Positions 1 through 7,553 of a DNA stretch of 32,210 nucleotides are shown one piece after another. A program made the translations under genes and the position numbers. The DNA comes from Sedimentisphaerales bacterium (GTDB taxonomy: Bacteria; Planctomycetota; Phycisphaerae; Sedimentisphaerales; Anaerohalosphaeraceae): the NCBI GenBank assembly GCA_028282905.1, contig JANQGW010000115.1, forward strand, positions 1 to 32,210. Reading direction: 5' to 3'. The notes beneath the pieces were generated by a model, which was not told the DNA's origin, ran no database searches, and saw only the letters and a list, made by a program, of their open reading frames with translations. How positions within the stretch are numbered: the stretch's first letter is position 1; each line of letters starts with the position of its first letter.

Positions 1-34
1 CAACTTAATAGGGATATTAGAAAAGATCCGGATA

Positions 35-289
35 ATGAAGAGTATGGCAATGAAATCAGTAAAAGATGATTGGCCCCAACACCCGCAAGTTTTTCCAGAG
101 CTTATGACTCCAGCAGAAGCTGCGATGTTTCTTCGTCTAAACGAGTTGGACCATACCCCCGATTCAGCCATCAGAACACTGAATTACTGGCGAGATAGAG
201 GCTATTTAAAAGCTACTAAGTATGCCCGTCATGTCTGGTATTTGAAGTCTGAGCTTGAAAGATTTTTGAAAAACAGAACGGAACAATAA
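35..289 (+). CDS. Xis-like small HTH protein of element A
   Basis: This 84-residue basic protein probably binds DNA as the excisionase or recombination directionality factor of the integrase that follows. It contains a MerR/excisionase-style pattern: PELMTPAEAAMFLRL begins a helix-turn-helix near residue 21, and the C-terminal ARHVWYLKSELERFL matches the hydrophobic end of Xis-type winged helices. The product of 22318-22542, which sits in the same place before the second integrase, shares the PELMT..E....LR start, so the two are distant homologues. The start is uncertain. ATGs at 35, 44 and 50 are in frame and none has a strong ribosome-binding site; the conserved part begins well downstream of all three. 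It could also be a transcriptional regulator of int. The family call is firm, the function inferred. Confidence 0.65.
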   Translation: MKSMAMKSVKDDWPQHPQVFPELMTPAEAAMFLRLNELDHTPDSAIRTLNYWRDRGYLKATKYARHVWYLKSELERFLKNRTEQ

Positions 290-310
290 CTGAAAAGAGA
301 AGGGATTATT

Positions 311-379
311 ATGAAAATTTTTGTTCTTGCGCTGATTATTGGTTCAATGTATAATGTGCCTGTCAGTCGCCAGTGGTAG
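311..379 (+). CDS. Possible 22-residue peptide between xis and int (element A)
   Basis: A short ORF starts at ATG 311 behind a good ribosome-binding site (AAGGGA at 300-305) and stops at TAG 377-379, 20 bases before the integrase start. The peptide begins MKIFVLALIIG and is hydrophobic, like a small membrane peptide or a leader. Element B has an unrelated mini-ORF in the same position (22535-22615), so translation between xis and int may be a shared arrangement. No function is recognised, and it may be no more than a leader that sets integrase translation. Confidence 0.3.
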   Translation: MKIFVLALIIGSMYNVPVSRQW

Positions 380-399
380 CCACGGAAAGGAGTTACCAC

Positions 400-1590
400 A
401 TGGCAACAGAAAAAATTGGAATCTACAGAAGATGGCTGGAACCGGCACCTGAAATAAACGGTGTCAAAATTCCAAAAGAGAAATGGCCGAAAGTTAGAAG
501 GCACTCTTGGGAAGTTCGATGGTTTGGGACAACTGGGAAACGATATTCGAAGAACTTCAAGACCAAGAAACTTGCTGAACAGTTTGCCCGAGAACTTCAA
601 GAAGATGTTAATAAGGGCAAAGCCGACAGGCCAGACAAGATTACTCTTTCGGAATTCATTGTCGAGCATGAAAAACTCATGCAGGGACAGGTTGCTTATG
701 CCACATTAGTAGACCAGTTAAGAGCATTAAAGCTCTTTGAAAAATTTATAGGCGGCTCAACAGTTTTAACAAGCATTCATTCCAGACAAGCCGAAGGTTT
801 TGTCGCTATGCGATTCAAGTCTGGAAAAAGTGTTGCAACAGTCAACAAAGATATCACGACCCTGAAAAGAGTTTTCAATCTGGCTATTGATCCAAGAGGA
901 TATCTTCACGAAGATCAAAATCCATTCGTTAAAATTAAGCGTCGTAAAAAGACCCCTAAGCCCCTGCGATATGTCAGCGTTGAAGAGTATTGCAAACTCT
1001 TTGAAACGGCAAATGATTTATGGTGGAAAGGGGTAATTGCGGTTGCTTATGGAAGTGGACTTAGAAGAGAAGAAATTCTTAATTTGACTTGGCCTGATAT
1101 TGATTTTGAGAAGAACCAAATCCATGTCACAGCCAAAGAGAACACCCTGAAAACGATAGAGTGGGAACCTAAGGATCACGAGATACGTGTTGTCCCGATG
1201 TCAAATCAAGTAAAACAGCTTCTGGAGGATATTAGGTTACTTTGCCCTAAACACCATAAATACCCCTTCATCGCACCAGCAAGATTCAGACATATCGGAA
1301 AACGTTTAAAGGCCGGCACATGGAACTCAACTCGCCACACCCAGAATAACTTGATTCGGGATTTTGAAGTTATCCAAAAACATGCAGAAATTTCAAAATG
1401 CACACTTCATGATCTTCGGCGTTCGGCGATAACCAACTGGGCACAATATCTTCAAATTCAGGTTGTTCAGCAGCTTGCTGGTCACTCGAATATCACAACA
1501 ACGAGGAAATATTATTTGATGGTACGCGACGAAGATATGGACACAGCAAGTGAAGTTATGGACAAGATTCTGGAAAGTGCGAAAATATGA
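400..1590 (+). CDS. Tyrosine recombinase/integrase of element A
   Basis: This 396-residue site-specific recombinase of the phage-integrase family likely catalyses integration and excision of element A at tRNA-Phe. The N-terminal 80 residues are a basic arm-binding domain, residues about 80-180 look like the SAM-like core-binding domain, and the catalytic domain follows. Visible catalytic residues are Arg222 (GSGLRREE), His337 and Arg340 (LHDLRRS), His362 (LAGHSN) and the nucleophile Tyr371 or 372 (RKYY). I chose ATG 400 because AAAGGAG at 386-392 lies just upstream; the in-frame start at 373 has no such site. It is a clear homologue of the integrase at 22612-23814 (shared LTWPDIDFE/LTWSDIDFE and HDLRR.AITNW blocks) but divergent. 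Its stop overlaps the edge of the paired CTGACGCAAA repeats. Confidence 0.92.
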   Translation: MATEKIGIYRRWLEPAPEINGVKIPKEKWPKVRRHSWEVRWFGTTGKRYSKNFKTKKLAEQFARELQEDVNKGKADRPDKITLSEFIVEHEKLMQGQVAYATLVDQLRALKLFEKFIGGSTVLTSIHSRQAEGFVAMRFKSGKSVATVNKDITTLKRVFNLAIDPRGYLHEDQNPFVKIKRRKKTPKPLRYVSVEEYCKLFETANDLWWKGVIAVAYGSGLRREEILNLTWPDIDFEKNQIHVTAKENTLKTIEWEPKDHEIRVVPMSNQVKQLLEDIRLLCPKHHKYPFIAPARFRHIGKRLKAGTWNSTRHTQNNLIRDFEVIQKHAEISKCTLHDLRRSAITNWAQYLQIQVVQQLAGHSNITTTRKYYLMVRDEDMDTASEVMDKILESAKI

Positions 1591-1611
1591 CTGACGCAAA
1601 ACTGACGCAAA
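1591..1611 (+). repeat. Paired CTGACGCAAA repeats: probable arm-type integrase sites of element A
   Basis: Two exact copies of CTGACGCAAA lie at 1591-1600 and 1602-1611, an 11-bp period, directly after the integrase stop codon and about 70 bp from the tRNA-derived core. Element B has the same layout at 23785-23805 with CTGTTGCAAA instead. Direct repeats of about 10 bp beside an att core are typical arm-binding sites of lambda-type integrases. That they bind this integrase is inferred. Confidence 0.55.
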
Positions 1612-1633
1612 TGGCTATTTTGCCCAGAAACGC

Positions 1634-1661
1634 AAAAAACCAAGGATTCGTAAACCCTTGG
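1634..1661 (-). terminator. Intrinsic terminator facing the tRNA-Phe fragment
   Basis: On the minus strand CCAAGG...CCTTGG (1640-1661) forms a stem followed by six T residues (1639-1634). It lies about 20 bases beyond the 3' end of the tRNA fragment at 1680-1729, just where a terminator for a minus-strand tRNA-Phe would sit. The terminator at 23821-23860 has the same position and a related sequence (both contain a TCGTAA loop core). Confidence 0.6.
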
Positions 1662-1679
1662 CTTTTAATGCTTTAAGTT

Positions 1680-1729
1680 AATGGGCAGAGGCGGACTTGA
1701 ACCGCCGACACACGGATTTTCAGTCCGTT
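1680..1729 (-). repeat. attL of element B: truncated tRNA-Phe copy
   Basis: These 50 bases are identical to 23874-23923, which cover tRNA-Phe nucleotides 26-73 (anticodon arm, variable loop, T arm, 3' acceptor strand). After 1729 the match stops, so the D arm and 5' acceptor strand are missing and this is not a working tRNA. It marks the left boundary of element B and the right end of element A. Confidence 0.9.
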
Positions 1730-1838
1730 CAAACATTTCATAAGTACTTACTAATAAACGATTAACAACGCTGCAATAAAGACTTATGACGCCAACCGAA
1801 ACACAACCGAATACCAACAGAAGCCCAAACGAGCATCT

Positions 1839-1860
1839 CTGTTGCAAATTCTGTTGCAAA
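1839..1860 (+). repeat. Paired CTGTTGCAAA repeats near attL of element B
   Basis: Two exact copies of CTGTTGCAAA occur at 1839-1848 and 1851-1860 (12-bp period), about 110 bp inside the left boundary. The same decamer is found at the other end at 23785-23794, with a near copy at 23796-23805. These are the best candidates for the arm sites of the element B integrase. The flanking bases 1730-1903 show no gene. Confidence 0.55.
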
Positions 1861-1903
1861 TCATAGACTTGGATTAACCTTTTATAAACTTCCAAATAAA
1901 TTT

Positions 1904-2599
1904 CTATAGATTAGCCCCCGTAGTATTGCAACGGAAGAATAAACATTTTGAGCATAATGGACAATAATCACACATGGGATTTCTAGATTTACAGATTAAT
2001 GCAGCAAAATCTAAGATTGCCCAGTTGAATTCTTTATAGTTTTTTCGTGGAAGAATTCTTCTTGCTAATCCTTGCAAATAAGGATCGTATCGGATATCTG
2101 CAAGTTTACGTGGACCAAAAAAACGTTCAAGCACTCTTGCCATATTCACATCAAGCAATGGTTGGGGTTGATTATGACAAAACATGAGTACTGCATTCGC
2201 AATATATTGTCCAATGGCAGGGATATCTTCAATCTCCTCTCGTGCCATTGGAAACCTTCCATTTCTCTTGACCATTTCGCTAGATAATTTTTTTAATGCA
2301 TTTGCCCTTTGTCTCCAAAGTCCGATTGGCTTTAGAATATTTTGTAACTCTCTCTCCTTTGCTTTTTCCAATGACTTCCAGGAAGGGTATTTTTTTATGA
2401 AATCAGGATAAAAAGCCGCCACAGTTTCAGCTTTTGTGCGCTGTAACAAGACTTCCGCAATGATTAGTTGGTACTTAGTGCATGATCGCTTTCTCCACAA
2501 AAAATCACGCCCTTCAAATCTAAACCACTCCATAACTTTTCTAGAGAACCACTGTATTGGTAGAGGATTTTGCCGAGTTTTATAATTTGTCGAATTCAT
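1904..2599 (-). CDS. HhH-GPD Fe-S DNA glycosylase, likely thymine/G mismatch type (Mig-like)
   Basis: This protein of about 231 residues belongs to the MutY/Nth superfamily and probably removes a base from mismatched DNA. Glu49 lies in AEVLLQRT, the helix-hairpin-helix is IPAIGQYIANAVL (from residue 126), the catalytic Asp is Asp150 in LLDVNMARV, and a C-x6-C-x2-C-x5-C cluster motif is formed by Cys203, 210, 213 and 219. At the position that is Lys in endonuclease III and usually Ser in MutY this protein has Tyr132, as in the archaeal T/G glycosylase Mig, which is encoded beside a cytosine methyltransferase. There is no MutT-like C-terminal domain, so it is not a full MutY. I take ATG 2599, which overlaps the receiver gene's end by 20 bases; a longer frame to 2713 would add 38 atypical residues. 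It is the last gene of the methyltransferase operon. Its likely job is repair of T:G arising from deaminated 5-methylcytosine. Confidence 0.8.
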   Translation of the reverse strand: MNSTNYKTRQNPLPIQWFSRKVMEWFRFEGRDFLWRKRSCTKYQLIIAEVLLQRTKAETVAAFYPDFIKKYPSWKSLEKAKERELQNILKPIGLWRQRANALKKLSSEMVKRNGRFPMAREEIEDIPAIGQYIANAVLMFCHNQPQPLLDVNMARVLERFFGPRKLADIRYDPYLQGLARRILPRKNYKEFNWAILDFAALICKSRNPMCDYCPLCSKCLFFRCNTTGANL

Positions 2600-3494
2600 G
2601 CCAATTTCTAACAAATTCAAACACTTGTTCAAGATTTTTCGAGTGCTTTTGCAATAGCTTACGAGTTTCTTTGCACCAAGAAGAATCCACTGTAATTGTC
2701 TCAATTTGTCCATCTGGATTCTTCAATGTACTTGTAAGAGACATCTTACCATCATCAGCAATACTTTGTTCTGTGTGTGCTAAAACATTACGGGGCCAAC
2801 CAACTTCGCGAAAGAGCGCCTTCGCAGTATTTTTAAAATTCTCTGCTTGTCTCTTTTGGCTATTAACTAGTGTTCGATCACTTCCAGGGGCTTGTAACAT
2901 GGAAACGCATCTATTGATAATAGTTTTTAGAACCGCATTCACCAAAGAAATTTTGTTATTGAAGTCAAATATATTAACTCCAAGCACCCTTTCACTTACT
3001 AAGTCTCCTTTGTCACCAAAGAAGGTGGTGATTATGGCTTCGATTTGCCGTTCTATATCGATAGCTTCTGAAATCACAATGCCCCGCATATTGTTAATGT
3101 TTTGCGTTCGACGAATTGTATTTTTTATTACTTCCTTAACCTTTTCTTCTAGCGTATCTCTATTCGAGATATAAACCCCATCTAAAGTCCCGACTTCATT
3201 GTACAGATCAATTCCTTGTTGTTGAGAATATAAGATTATATCTGTCATATAATCCAACCGGCGTATTTTTTCTGAAAGTTGTTTACCATTGAGATCATCA
3301 TGAATATTATAGTCGGTCACAATTAGATCGAGTTGCGGTATATTTAAACTTTGCTCAATTTCGTTGCCATTTTCGATTAATATGATATTTAAATCGAAAC
3401 CCTCATCTTCCAAATAAGTTTTTATTTGATTTATTTTACTCGTGACGGTTTTGGGATTATCTTCTACCCAAAGAATAGTGTATTTCAAACTCAC
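2580..3494 (-). CDS. Receiver-domain protein with unrecognised C-terminal domain
   Basis: This 304-residue protein has an N-terminal response-regulator receiver domain (about 1-125): acidic pair Glu11-Asp12 (WVEDN), phosphoacceptor Asp61 (LIVTDYNI) and the switch Ser90 (ILYSQQQ). The conserved Lys near residue 110 is absent (VYISNRD), so switching may be atypical. Residues about 130-304 are mostly helical and match no DNA-binding output domain I know; there is no obvious HTH. The start overlaps the end of the GHKL ATPase gene by 4 bases, so the two are translationally coupled, and that protein is the obvious phosphodonor or partner. It probably acts in the cytoplasm as the output arm of the methyltransferase-linked system. 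Its effector function is unknown. Confidence 0.8.
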   Translation of the reverse strand: MSLKYTILWVEDNPKTVTSKINQIKTYLEDEGFDLNIILIENGNEIEQSLNIPQLDLIVTDYNIHDDLNGKQLSEKIRRLDYMTDIILYSQQQGIDLYNEVGTLDGVYISNRDTLEEKVKEVIKNTIRRTQNINNMRGIVISEAIDIERQIEAIITTFFGDKGDLVSERVLGVNIFDFNNKISLVNAVLKTIINRCVSMLQAPGSDRTLVNSQKRQAENFKNTAKALFREVGWPRNVLAHTEQSIADDGKMSLTSTLKNPDGQIETITVDSSWCKETRKLLQKHSKNLEQVFEFVRNWHEFDKL

Positions 3495-5779
3495 TTTTGC
3501 CTCCCTATAGTAATAATAAACTGAGCCCCATTTTTATATTCATCGTTATATTCAATGCTACCCCCCATTTCACCGAGAATTTCTTTTATATGATACAGGC
3601 CGAGTCCCGATCCACTTGTTGTTGAAATACCCATGTCAAAAAGTGTTTTCTTGACCTTGTTCGGCACCCCATTTCCATTGTCGGAAATAACAATCTTAAT
3701 TGTATCATCTTTGATAGATTCTACGTCTAATACAAATTCCCTAGCTTTATTTTTATATGAGTTACTAAGTAGATTGTCGAGGATTATTGTAATTTCAATG
3801 GGCCGAAATACAGCAACAAAGCTCCCTTTAACTTGTTGGCGAAAAGAAATTTTCATTTCTTTTTTATACGCCTGTGAAGCAACATGAACTAAATGCTGCT
3901 GTATAAAAGAGAGCATGTCTTTTTTTATTTTTGCAGACTCAATTTTGAAAGCTGCCTTCGATGCAAACTTTGTTAAAGACTGAATGGTATTTGTATGATA
4001 GCTGATATTTTTAATCGCATCATAAATAACATTTTTGCGTATTTTGTCTCTACGCAATTCACTTAATATGTCTCGGATGTCATCACTCATGCTGTTGGCG
4101 TACATGCCAATTGAATGACTTAAATTTTCCAAAAATTTAACGTCATGAGGGATTGCTGCTTTTAGAAAAAGATTCTGACTTACTGTCTGTTCTGCTATAT
4201 CTTCAGCTTTTTGGGCTTTTGTGTTTGCAATTTCCTCACCCGCCTCAGCTTCGTTTTTGGCTTTAAGTAGTGAATTGAACTTCCTTTGGGCACGCCGAAT
4301 ATCTTTTGAAACTAAATCATTATCAGTTTTTTCTGCTATCTTCTGTAGATTAGAAAGTATCTTATTAAGATTTTTTTCCGTTCTTTGCTCCAAGATATCC
4401 ACAAACTTTTTGTCATAGTGAATATCAATGACATCTTTTGAGTTTGACAAATTGAGTATGATATCTGCTATTTGTTTTTTAATCTCTTTTGGATCATTTT
4501 TGCGCAATTGCTCTAATTCACCAAATCTCCCCCATTTGATAACGTCGGTCACAAACTTTTCTAAACGTTTTAGAACGTAGTCATAAAAATATTTTTCTAA
4601 ACTCCCATAGTGTTTATTTCTAATCAGTCCTCCATCACGGCTACTCGTCTCCTTGAAATCTTCATTAATTCCATTGATTTCGATTCTTCCGATTATTTCA
4701 CGAGTTCCCAAGAATCTTGCATATCCTTGCGCCTTTCTCCTGTCAATCTTGAGAGGGTCTTCTCCTTCTTCACCAAAAGGGTATATTCTAAAGCCATTTT
4801 TATATAGAAAAACAGAGCCATAGCTCACTGAATCAACTCCCATTTTTCGAGTAAAAAATGCCTTAGTAGGCTGACTTAGATAAAAGAGTGTTATGTTAAT
4901 ATTACTGAGAATGCTGTAAGGATTGCCTTCTTTGATTTGGTAAATTAAATTTCCTTTATCAATGAGACTTGTTGTTATGATTTCGCCGTCATCAGAAATA
5001 GAGGATGTAATTTTTGTTGTTTTGTTTTCTAAATCATCTAATAAAAGATTTTCAATTTTTCCATTTACAATGTCCCTGAGTTTTTTCTTTTGGATACACT
5101 CTGAATCTTTTGTTTTTTCTTCTTTAACTTGAAGGTAAATTGAAAATCCATGCGGATCATTTTCTTGATTTGGATTGATTAATTTCTCCAAAGAATACCT
5201 AAGCTTTAATAGCTTTGATCGATCCCATTCTTCACGTAAACCCGTTATTTCCAGAATTGTCCCTCGCGTGAAGTTTTTATATGGAACACTATTTACCTGG
5301 GCGTGATTAACTTTTACATTAATAAATTCTTTTTGAGAATCCTGCTCGAAATCTTCCCAGTTGATTGTAAGTTTGTTAAGATCGCCTTCTTTTTTTTGAG
5401 TATATAACGTGAGGTATTTTCCAAGCTTATCACATGAAAAACGCCCAATTCCTTTTGCGCCGGCATGAATACGACTTGACCTGATCTTATCTCGGTAGTC
5501 TTCTGTCCCTTCTTTTTTTGCAGAATATGCAACAAAGAGCCATTTTTCGACGATGGCAGTTAAGTCCATTCCTTTGCCATTATCTCTGATAATAAGCTTA
5601 GGGTTATTTCCATAGATGTCTTCAAAAATCACATCGACTCGTTTAGCATTTGCATCAAAAGAATTCTTAACAAGCTCAAAAACAGCAATGAAATCGTCTG
5701 TGATTAACTCTTTGCCGATAATTGTTTTTAAGGCTGAGCTAACACGAAATTTAGTCGGGTCGAGTTTTACCATTTTCAA
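3491..5779 (-). CDS. Dual GHKL ATPase: MORC/Hsp90-like N-terminus plus histidine-kinase-like C-terminus
   Basis: This cytoplasmic protein of 762 residues has two Bergerat-fold modules. The first has N box Glu35/Asn39/Asp42 (FELVKNSFDANA), DNGKGM (66-71), GAKGIGRFS (107-115) and RGTILEITG (172-180), the pattern of MORC, MutL and Hsp90 ATPases. A middle region (about 200-440) and a coiled coil (about 465-535) follow. Next comes a dimerisation-like helix with His545 (IPHDVKF), then a kinase-type ATPase with Asn669/Asn673, DNGNG (700-704) and GSGLGL (723-728). No transmembrane or PAS sensor is seen, so the N-terminal ATPase may itself be the sensing part. The gene overlaps the methyltransferase before it and the receiver gene after it by 4 bases each. 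MORC/MutL-like ATPases are known in restriction-modification operons. Histidine kinase activity is inferred, not certain. Confidence 0.85.
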   Translation of the reverse strand: MKMVKLDPTKFRVSSALKTIIGKELITDDFIAVFELVKNSFDANAKRVDVIFEDIYGNNPKLIIRDNGKGMDLTAIVEKWLFVAYSAKKEGTEDYRDKIRSSRIHAGAKGIGRFSCDKLGKYLTLYTQKKEGDLNKLTINWEDFEQDSQKEFINVKVNHAQVNSVPYKNFTRGTILEITGLREEWDRSKLLKLRYSLEKLINPNQENDPHGFSIYLQVKEEKTKDSECIQKKKLRDIVNGKIENLLLDDLENKTTKITSSISDDGEIITTSLIDKGNLIYQIKEGNPYSILSNINITLFYLSQPTKAFFTRKMGVDSVSYGSVFLYKNGFRIYPFGEEGEDPLKIDRRKAQGYARFLGTREIIGRIEINGINEDFKETSSRDGGLIRNKHYGSLEKYFYDYVLKRLEKFVTDVIKWGRFGELEQLRKNDPKEIKKQIADIILNLSNSKDVIDIHYDKKFVDILEQRTEKNLNKILSNLQKIAEKTDNDLVSKDIRRAQRKFNSLLKAKNEAEAGEEIANTKAQKAEDIAEQTVSQNLFLKAAIPHDVKFLENLSHSIGMYANSMSDDIRDILSELRRDKIRKNVIYDAIKNISYHTNTIQSLTKFASKAAFKIESAKIKKDMLSFIQQHLVHVASQAYKKEMKISFRQQVKGSFVAVFRPIEITIILDNLLSNSYKNKAREFVLDVESIKDDTIKIVISDNGNGVPNKVKKTLFDMGISTTSGSGLGLYHIKEILGEMGGSIEYNDEYKNGAQFIITIGRQK

Positions 5780-6969
5780 TCCAATAAATTAACAAGAACG
5801 TTACCCGCTTGTTCCGCAAATAAAGGGGGAATGGCATTGCCAATTTGTGTGTACCTTGGTACTTCTAAAGTTCTACGCTTTCCGCCAGTCGTATAATTAC
5901 CTTTGAATTCATACCAATCTGGAAATGATTGTATTCGCGCATATTCTCGGACAGTTAAAACACGGGGTTCAGAGTAGTGTACATAGTCGTCAGGTATGCT
6001 TAAAAGTGTTGGTGACGGTTTCCGACTGTCCAAAACTGTAATATTGCGTTTAGTTATTCCATATTCTTCTTTTAACTCATCATCGACATTAACATTACGT
6101 ATAGCATGTTTAATGAGTTGTCGATAAATATTAATCGTATCAGGACGATGATTAACGAATCGATGGCTATCGGGTATAATGGTATTATTAATATTAACTC
6201 GTAAATGGCGCTGGTAATTATTTTTACATGTTGAATAGGAACCTGACTTGAATCCTTTAGTATCTGGACAATCCACTAAAGCATTAGATTTAACAAGATC
6301 GCTTATTGCTGCGCCAACCCCGATTTTTGTCTTTAACCCCTTAGCCTGCAAAAATGGTTGCTTTTTATTCTTCAAGCATGAAAAGAAGCTATTTGCATTG
6401 CCAGCAAGAGTTCCAACAATTATATATCGTTCTCTTTTTTGTGGAATACCGTATTTTGAAAAATCAATTAATTCTCCCTTTGCATCAGTGTATCCAATTT
6501 CTTTTAAACCTTCTAATACAATTTCGGAATACGGAGTGCCTTTTTTATTTTTCTTCTTAAAACTTCGAGTGAAACCTTTGACATTTTCAAATAAAATAAT
6601 TTTGGGTTTTACAAGTTTAACAAACTCAATATATGAATGTATCAGTTTGTTTCTCGCATCGCATTCCCTCCTTCTTCCAGCCATTGAAAATCCCTGACAA
6701 GGAGGCCCGCCCGCAACAAGATCAATAGTACCTTGGAGGTTTAGGAGTTTATCTTGGTAGTCAACTAAAAGTTCATCAATATCATGATGTGAAATTGGCA
6801 ACCATTCGGGCCAATTAAAGTGTTTGACTTTCCGAATTAGATTGCAGTTAAGAGTTTTAAAAGCCATATCATTTTTTTCAACAGCAAATACACCCTCCCA
6901 ACCTGAGTTATATAAACCCAATGACAATCCACCACAGCCCGCAAAAATGTCAATATACTTGTAGCCCAT
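5776..6969 (-). CDS. DNA (cytosine-5) methyltransferase
   Basis: This 397-residue enzyme transfers a methyl group from S-adenosylmethionine to C5 of cytosine in a specific DNA sequence. Motif I is DIFAGCGGLSLGL (7-19), motif IV GGPPCQGFS with nucleophile Cys91, motif VI FENVKGF (127-133), motif VIII QKRERYIIVG (177-186) and motif X QIGNAIPPLFAEQ near the C-terminus. The target-recognition region lies between motifs VIII and IX, so the recognised site cannot be read from sequence. The start at ATG 6969 puts motif I seven residues in, as usual for Dcm-type enzymes, but no strong ribosome-binding site precedes it. It is the first gene of a four-gene operon with coupled starts. No cognate restriction nuclease is recognised in the window. 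Confidence 0.93.
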   Translation of the reverse strand: MGYKYIDIFAGCGGLSLGLYNSGWEGVFAVEKNDMAFKTLNCNLIRKVKHFNWPEWLPISHHDIDELLVDYQDKLLNLQGTIDLVAGGPPCQGFSMAGRRRECDARNKLIHSYIEFVKLVKPKIILFENVKGFTRSFKKKNKKGTPYSEIVLEGLKEIGYTDAKGELIDFSKYGIPQKRERYIIVGTLAGNANSFFSCLKNKKQPFLQAKGLKTKIGVGAAISDLVKSNALVDCPDTKGFKSGSYSTCKNNYQRHLRVNINNTIIPDSHRFVNHRPDTINIYRQLIKHAIRNVNVDDELKEEYGITKRNITVLDSRKPSPTLLSIPDDYVHYSEPRVLTVREYARIQSFPDWYEFKGNYTTGGKRRTLEVPRYTQIGNAIPPLFAEQAGNVLVNLLD

Positions 6970-7271
6970 ATAATAGTCGCAGAATAATTTTTAATTAAGG
7001 TAACAAAAAATGCTTGACTAACTGAAAATAATACACGTAACTCTCGGAAAAGCAAGAGTTAGGTTGTCTTAAATTGCGTTTATTTGGACGCGTCAATTAC
7101 GTCACGTCCGACACTATCATAAGAACTTAAAAAAAAAGAGGTTACAAGCAGAAAGCGTAGCTTCAGTTAAGTAATAAATATACAATATGAGAAAGAATTC
7201 TCAAAATACCACAGGCGGTTGAAGGAGAGGGCGGAGTATTTAAGGTTTTGGCCTGAACATTATTAAGTTGC
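6970..7271. other. Gene-free stretch upstream of the methyltransferase operon
   Basis: About 300 AT-rich bases separate the methyltransferase start from the decayed prepilin. The promoter of the minus-strand operon should lie here, but I see no confident -35/-10 pair. A plus-strand TTGACT at 7014-7019 has no good partner. No RNA gene, repeat or ORF with a convincing start was found. Confidence 0.4.
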
Positions 7272-7550
7272 CTACCAAGCCGAAAACCAATCCGCACCAT
7301 AACAGCCGGGTTGCGCGCGGTAGATGTTTTTTTCATCATTTTTTTTCCAATGCCCCGAACCATCGATAAAACCAACATTTCCCCCTGCAGCCCCAAGCTG
7401 TCCGGAGAAAATGCCCCCAAGCCCCGTATTCATATAATCACCACCAAGCCGATAAGCACCCTTATTACCGTGCGGTGCCACCGTCTTGTCAAAAAAAGCA
7501 ACCAGATAATGGCGATAACAGCCAGTAATTCTATTAAAGTGAAGCCCAAT
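7272..7550 (-). pseudogene. Decayed type II secretion/prepilin-like gene
   Basis: Two pieces of a second prepilin are joined with the middle missing. Bases near 7550-7508 encode LGFTLIELLAVIAII, the prepilin N-terminal methylation and membrane segment, without a start codon. A frame change follows at a run of T residues. The other frame then runs from FFDKTVAPHGNKGA to the stop at 7272 and contains GGNVGFIDGSGHW, the conserved C-terminal region of DUF1559-like planctomycete pseudopilins. An intact member would have well over 100 residues between these parts. It lies immediately after the stop of the intact prepilin gene, so a tandem duplication followed by deletion is likely. Confidence 0.7.
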
Positions 7551-7553
7551 AAA

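Larger units (their letters stand above)
1..1729. mobile_element. Element A, right end of an integrative element (partial)
   Basis: This stretch holds a Xis-like gene, a mini-ORF, a tyrosine integrase, two tandem CTGACGCAAA repeats and a 50-bp piece of tRNA-Phe at 1680-1729. The order (xis, mini-ORF, int, paired repeats, terminator hairpin, tRNA 3' end) is the same as at the right end of element B near 22318-23948. I infer that it is the integrase end of a second element that used the same tRNA gene. Its other end lies left of the window, so its size and cargo are unknown. A dead remnant is possible, but the integrase ORF is intact and keeps its catalytic residues. Confidence 0.7.

Noticed and set aside
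1680..1729. Second tRNA-Phe gene
   Set aside because: Only nucleotides 26-73 are present; the D arm and 5' acceptor strand are replaced by unrelated sequence.
2600..2713. Longer N-terminus of the glycosylase
   Set aside because: The extra 38 residues overlap the receiver gene deeply and match nothing in the family; ATG 2599 gives the expected family length.
2557..3174. Plus-strand 205-residue ORF
   Set aside because: Lies wholly opposite the receiver gene, whose domain motifs are clear; its low-complexity Ser/Leu/Phe composition is that of an antisense shadow.
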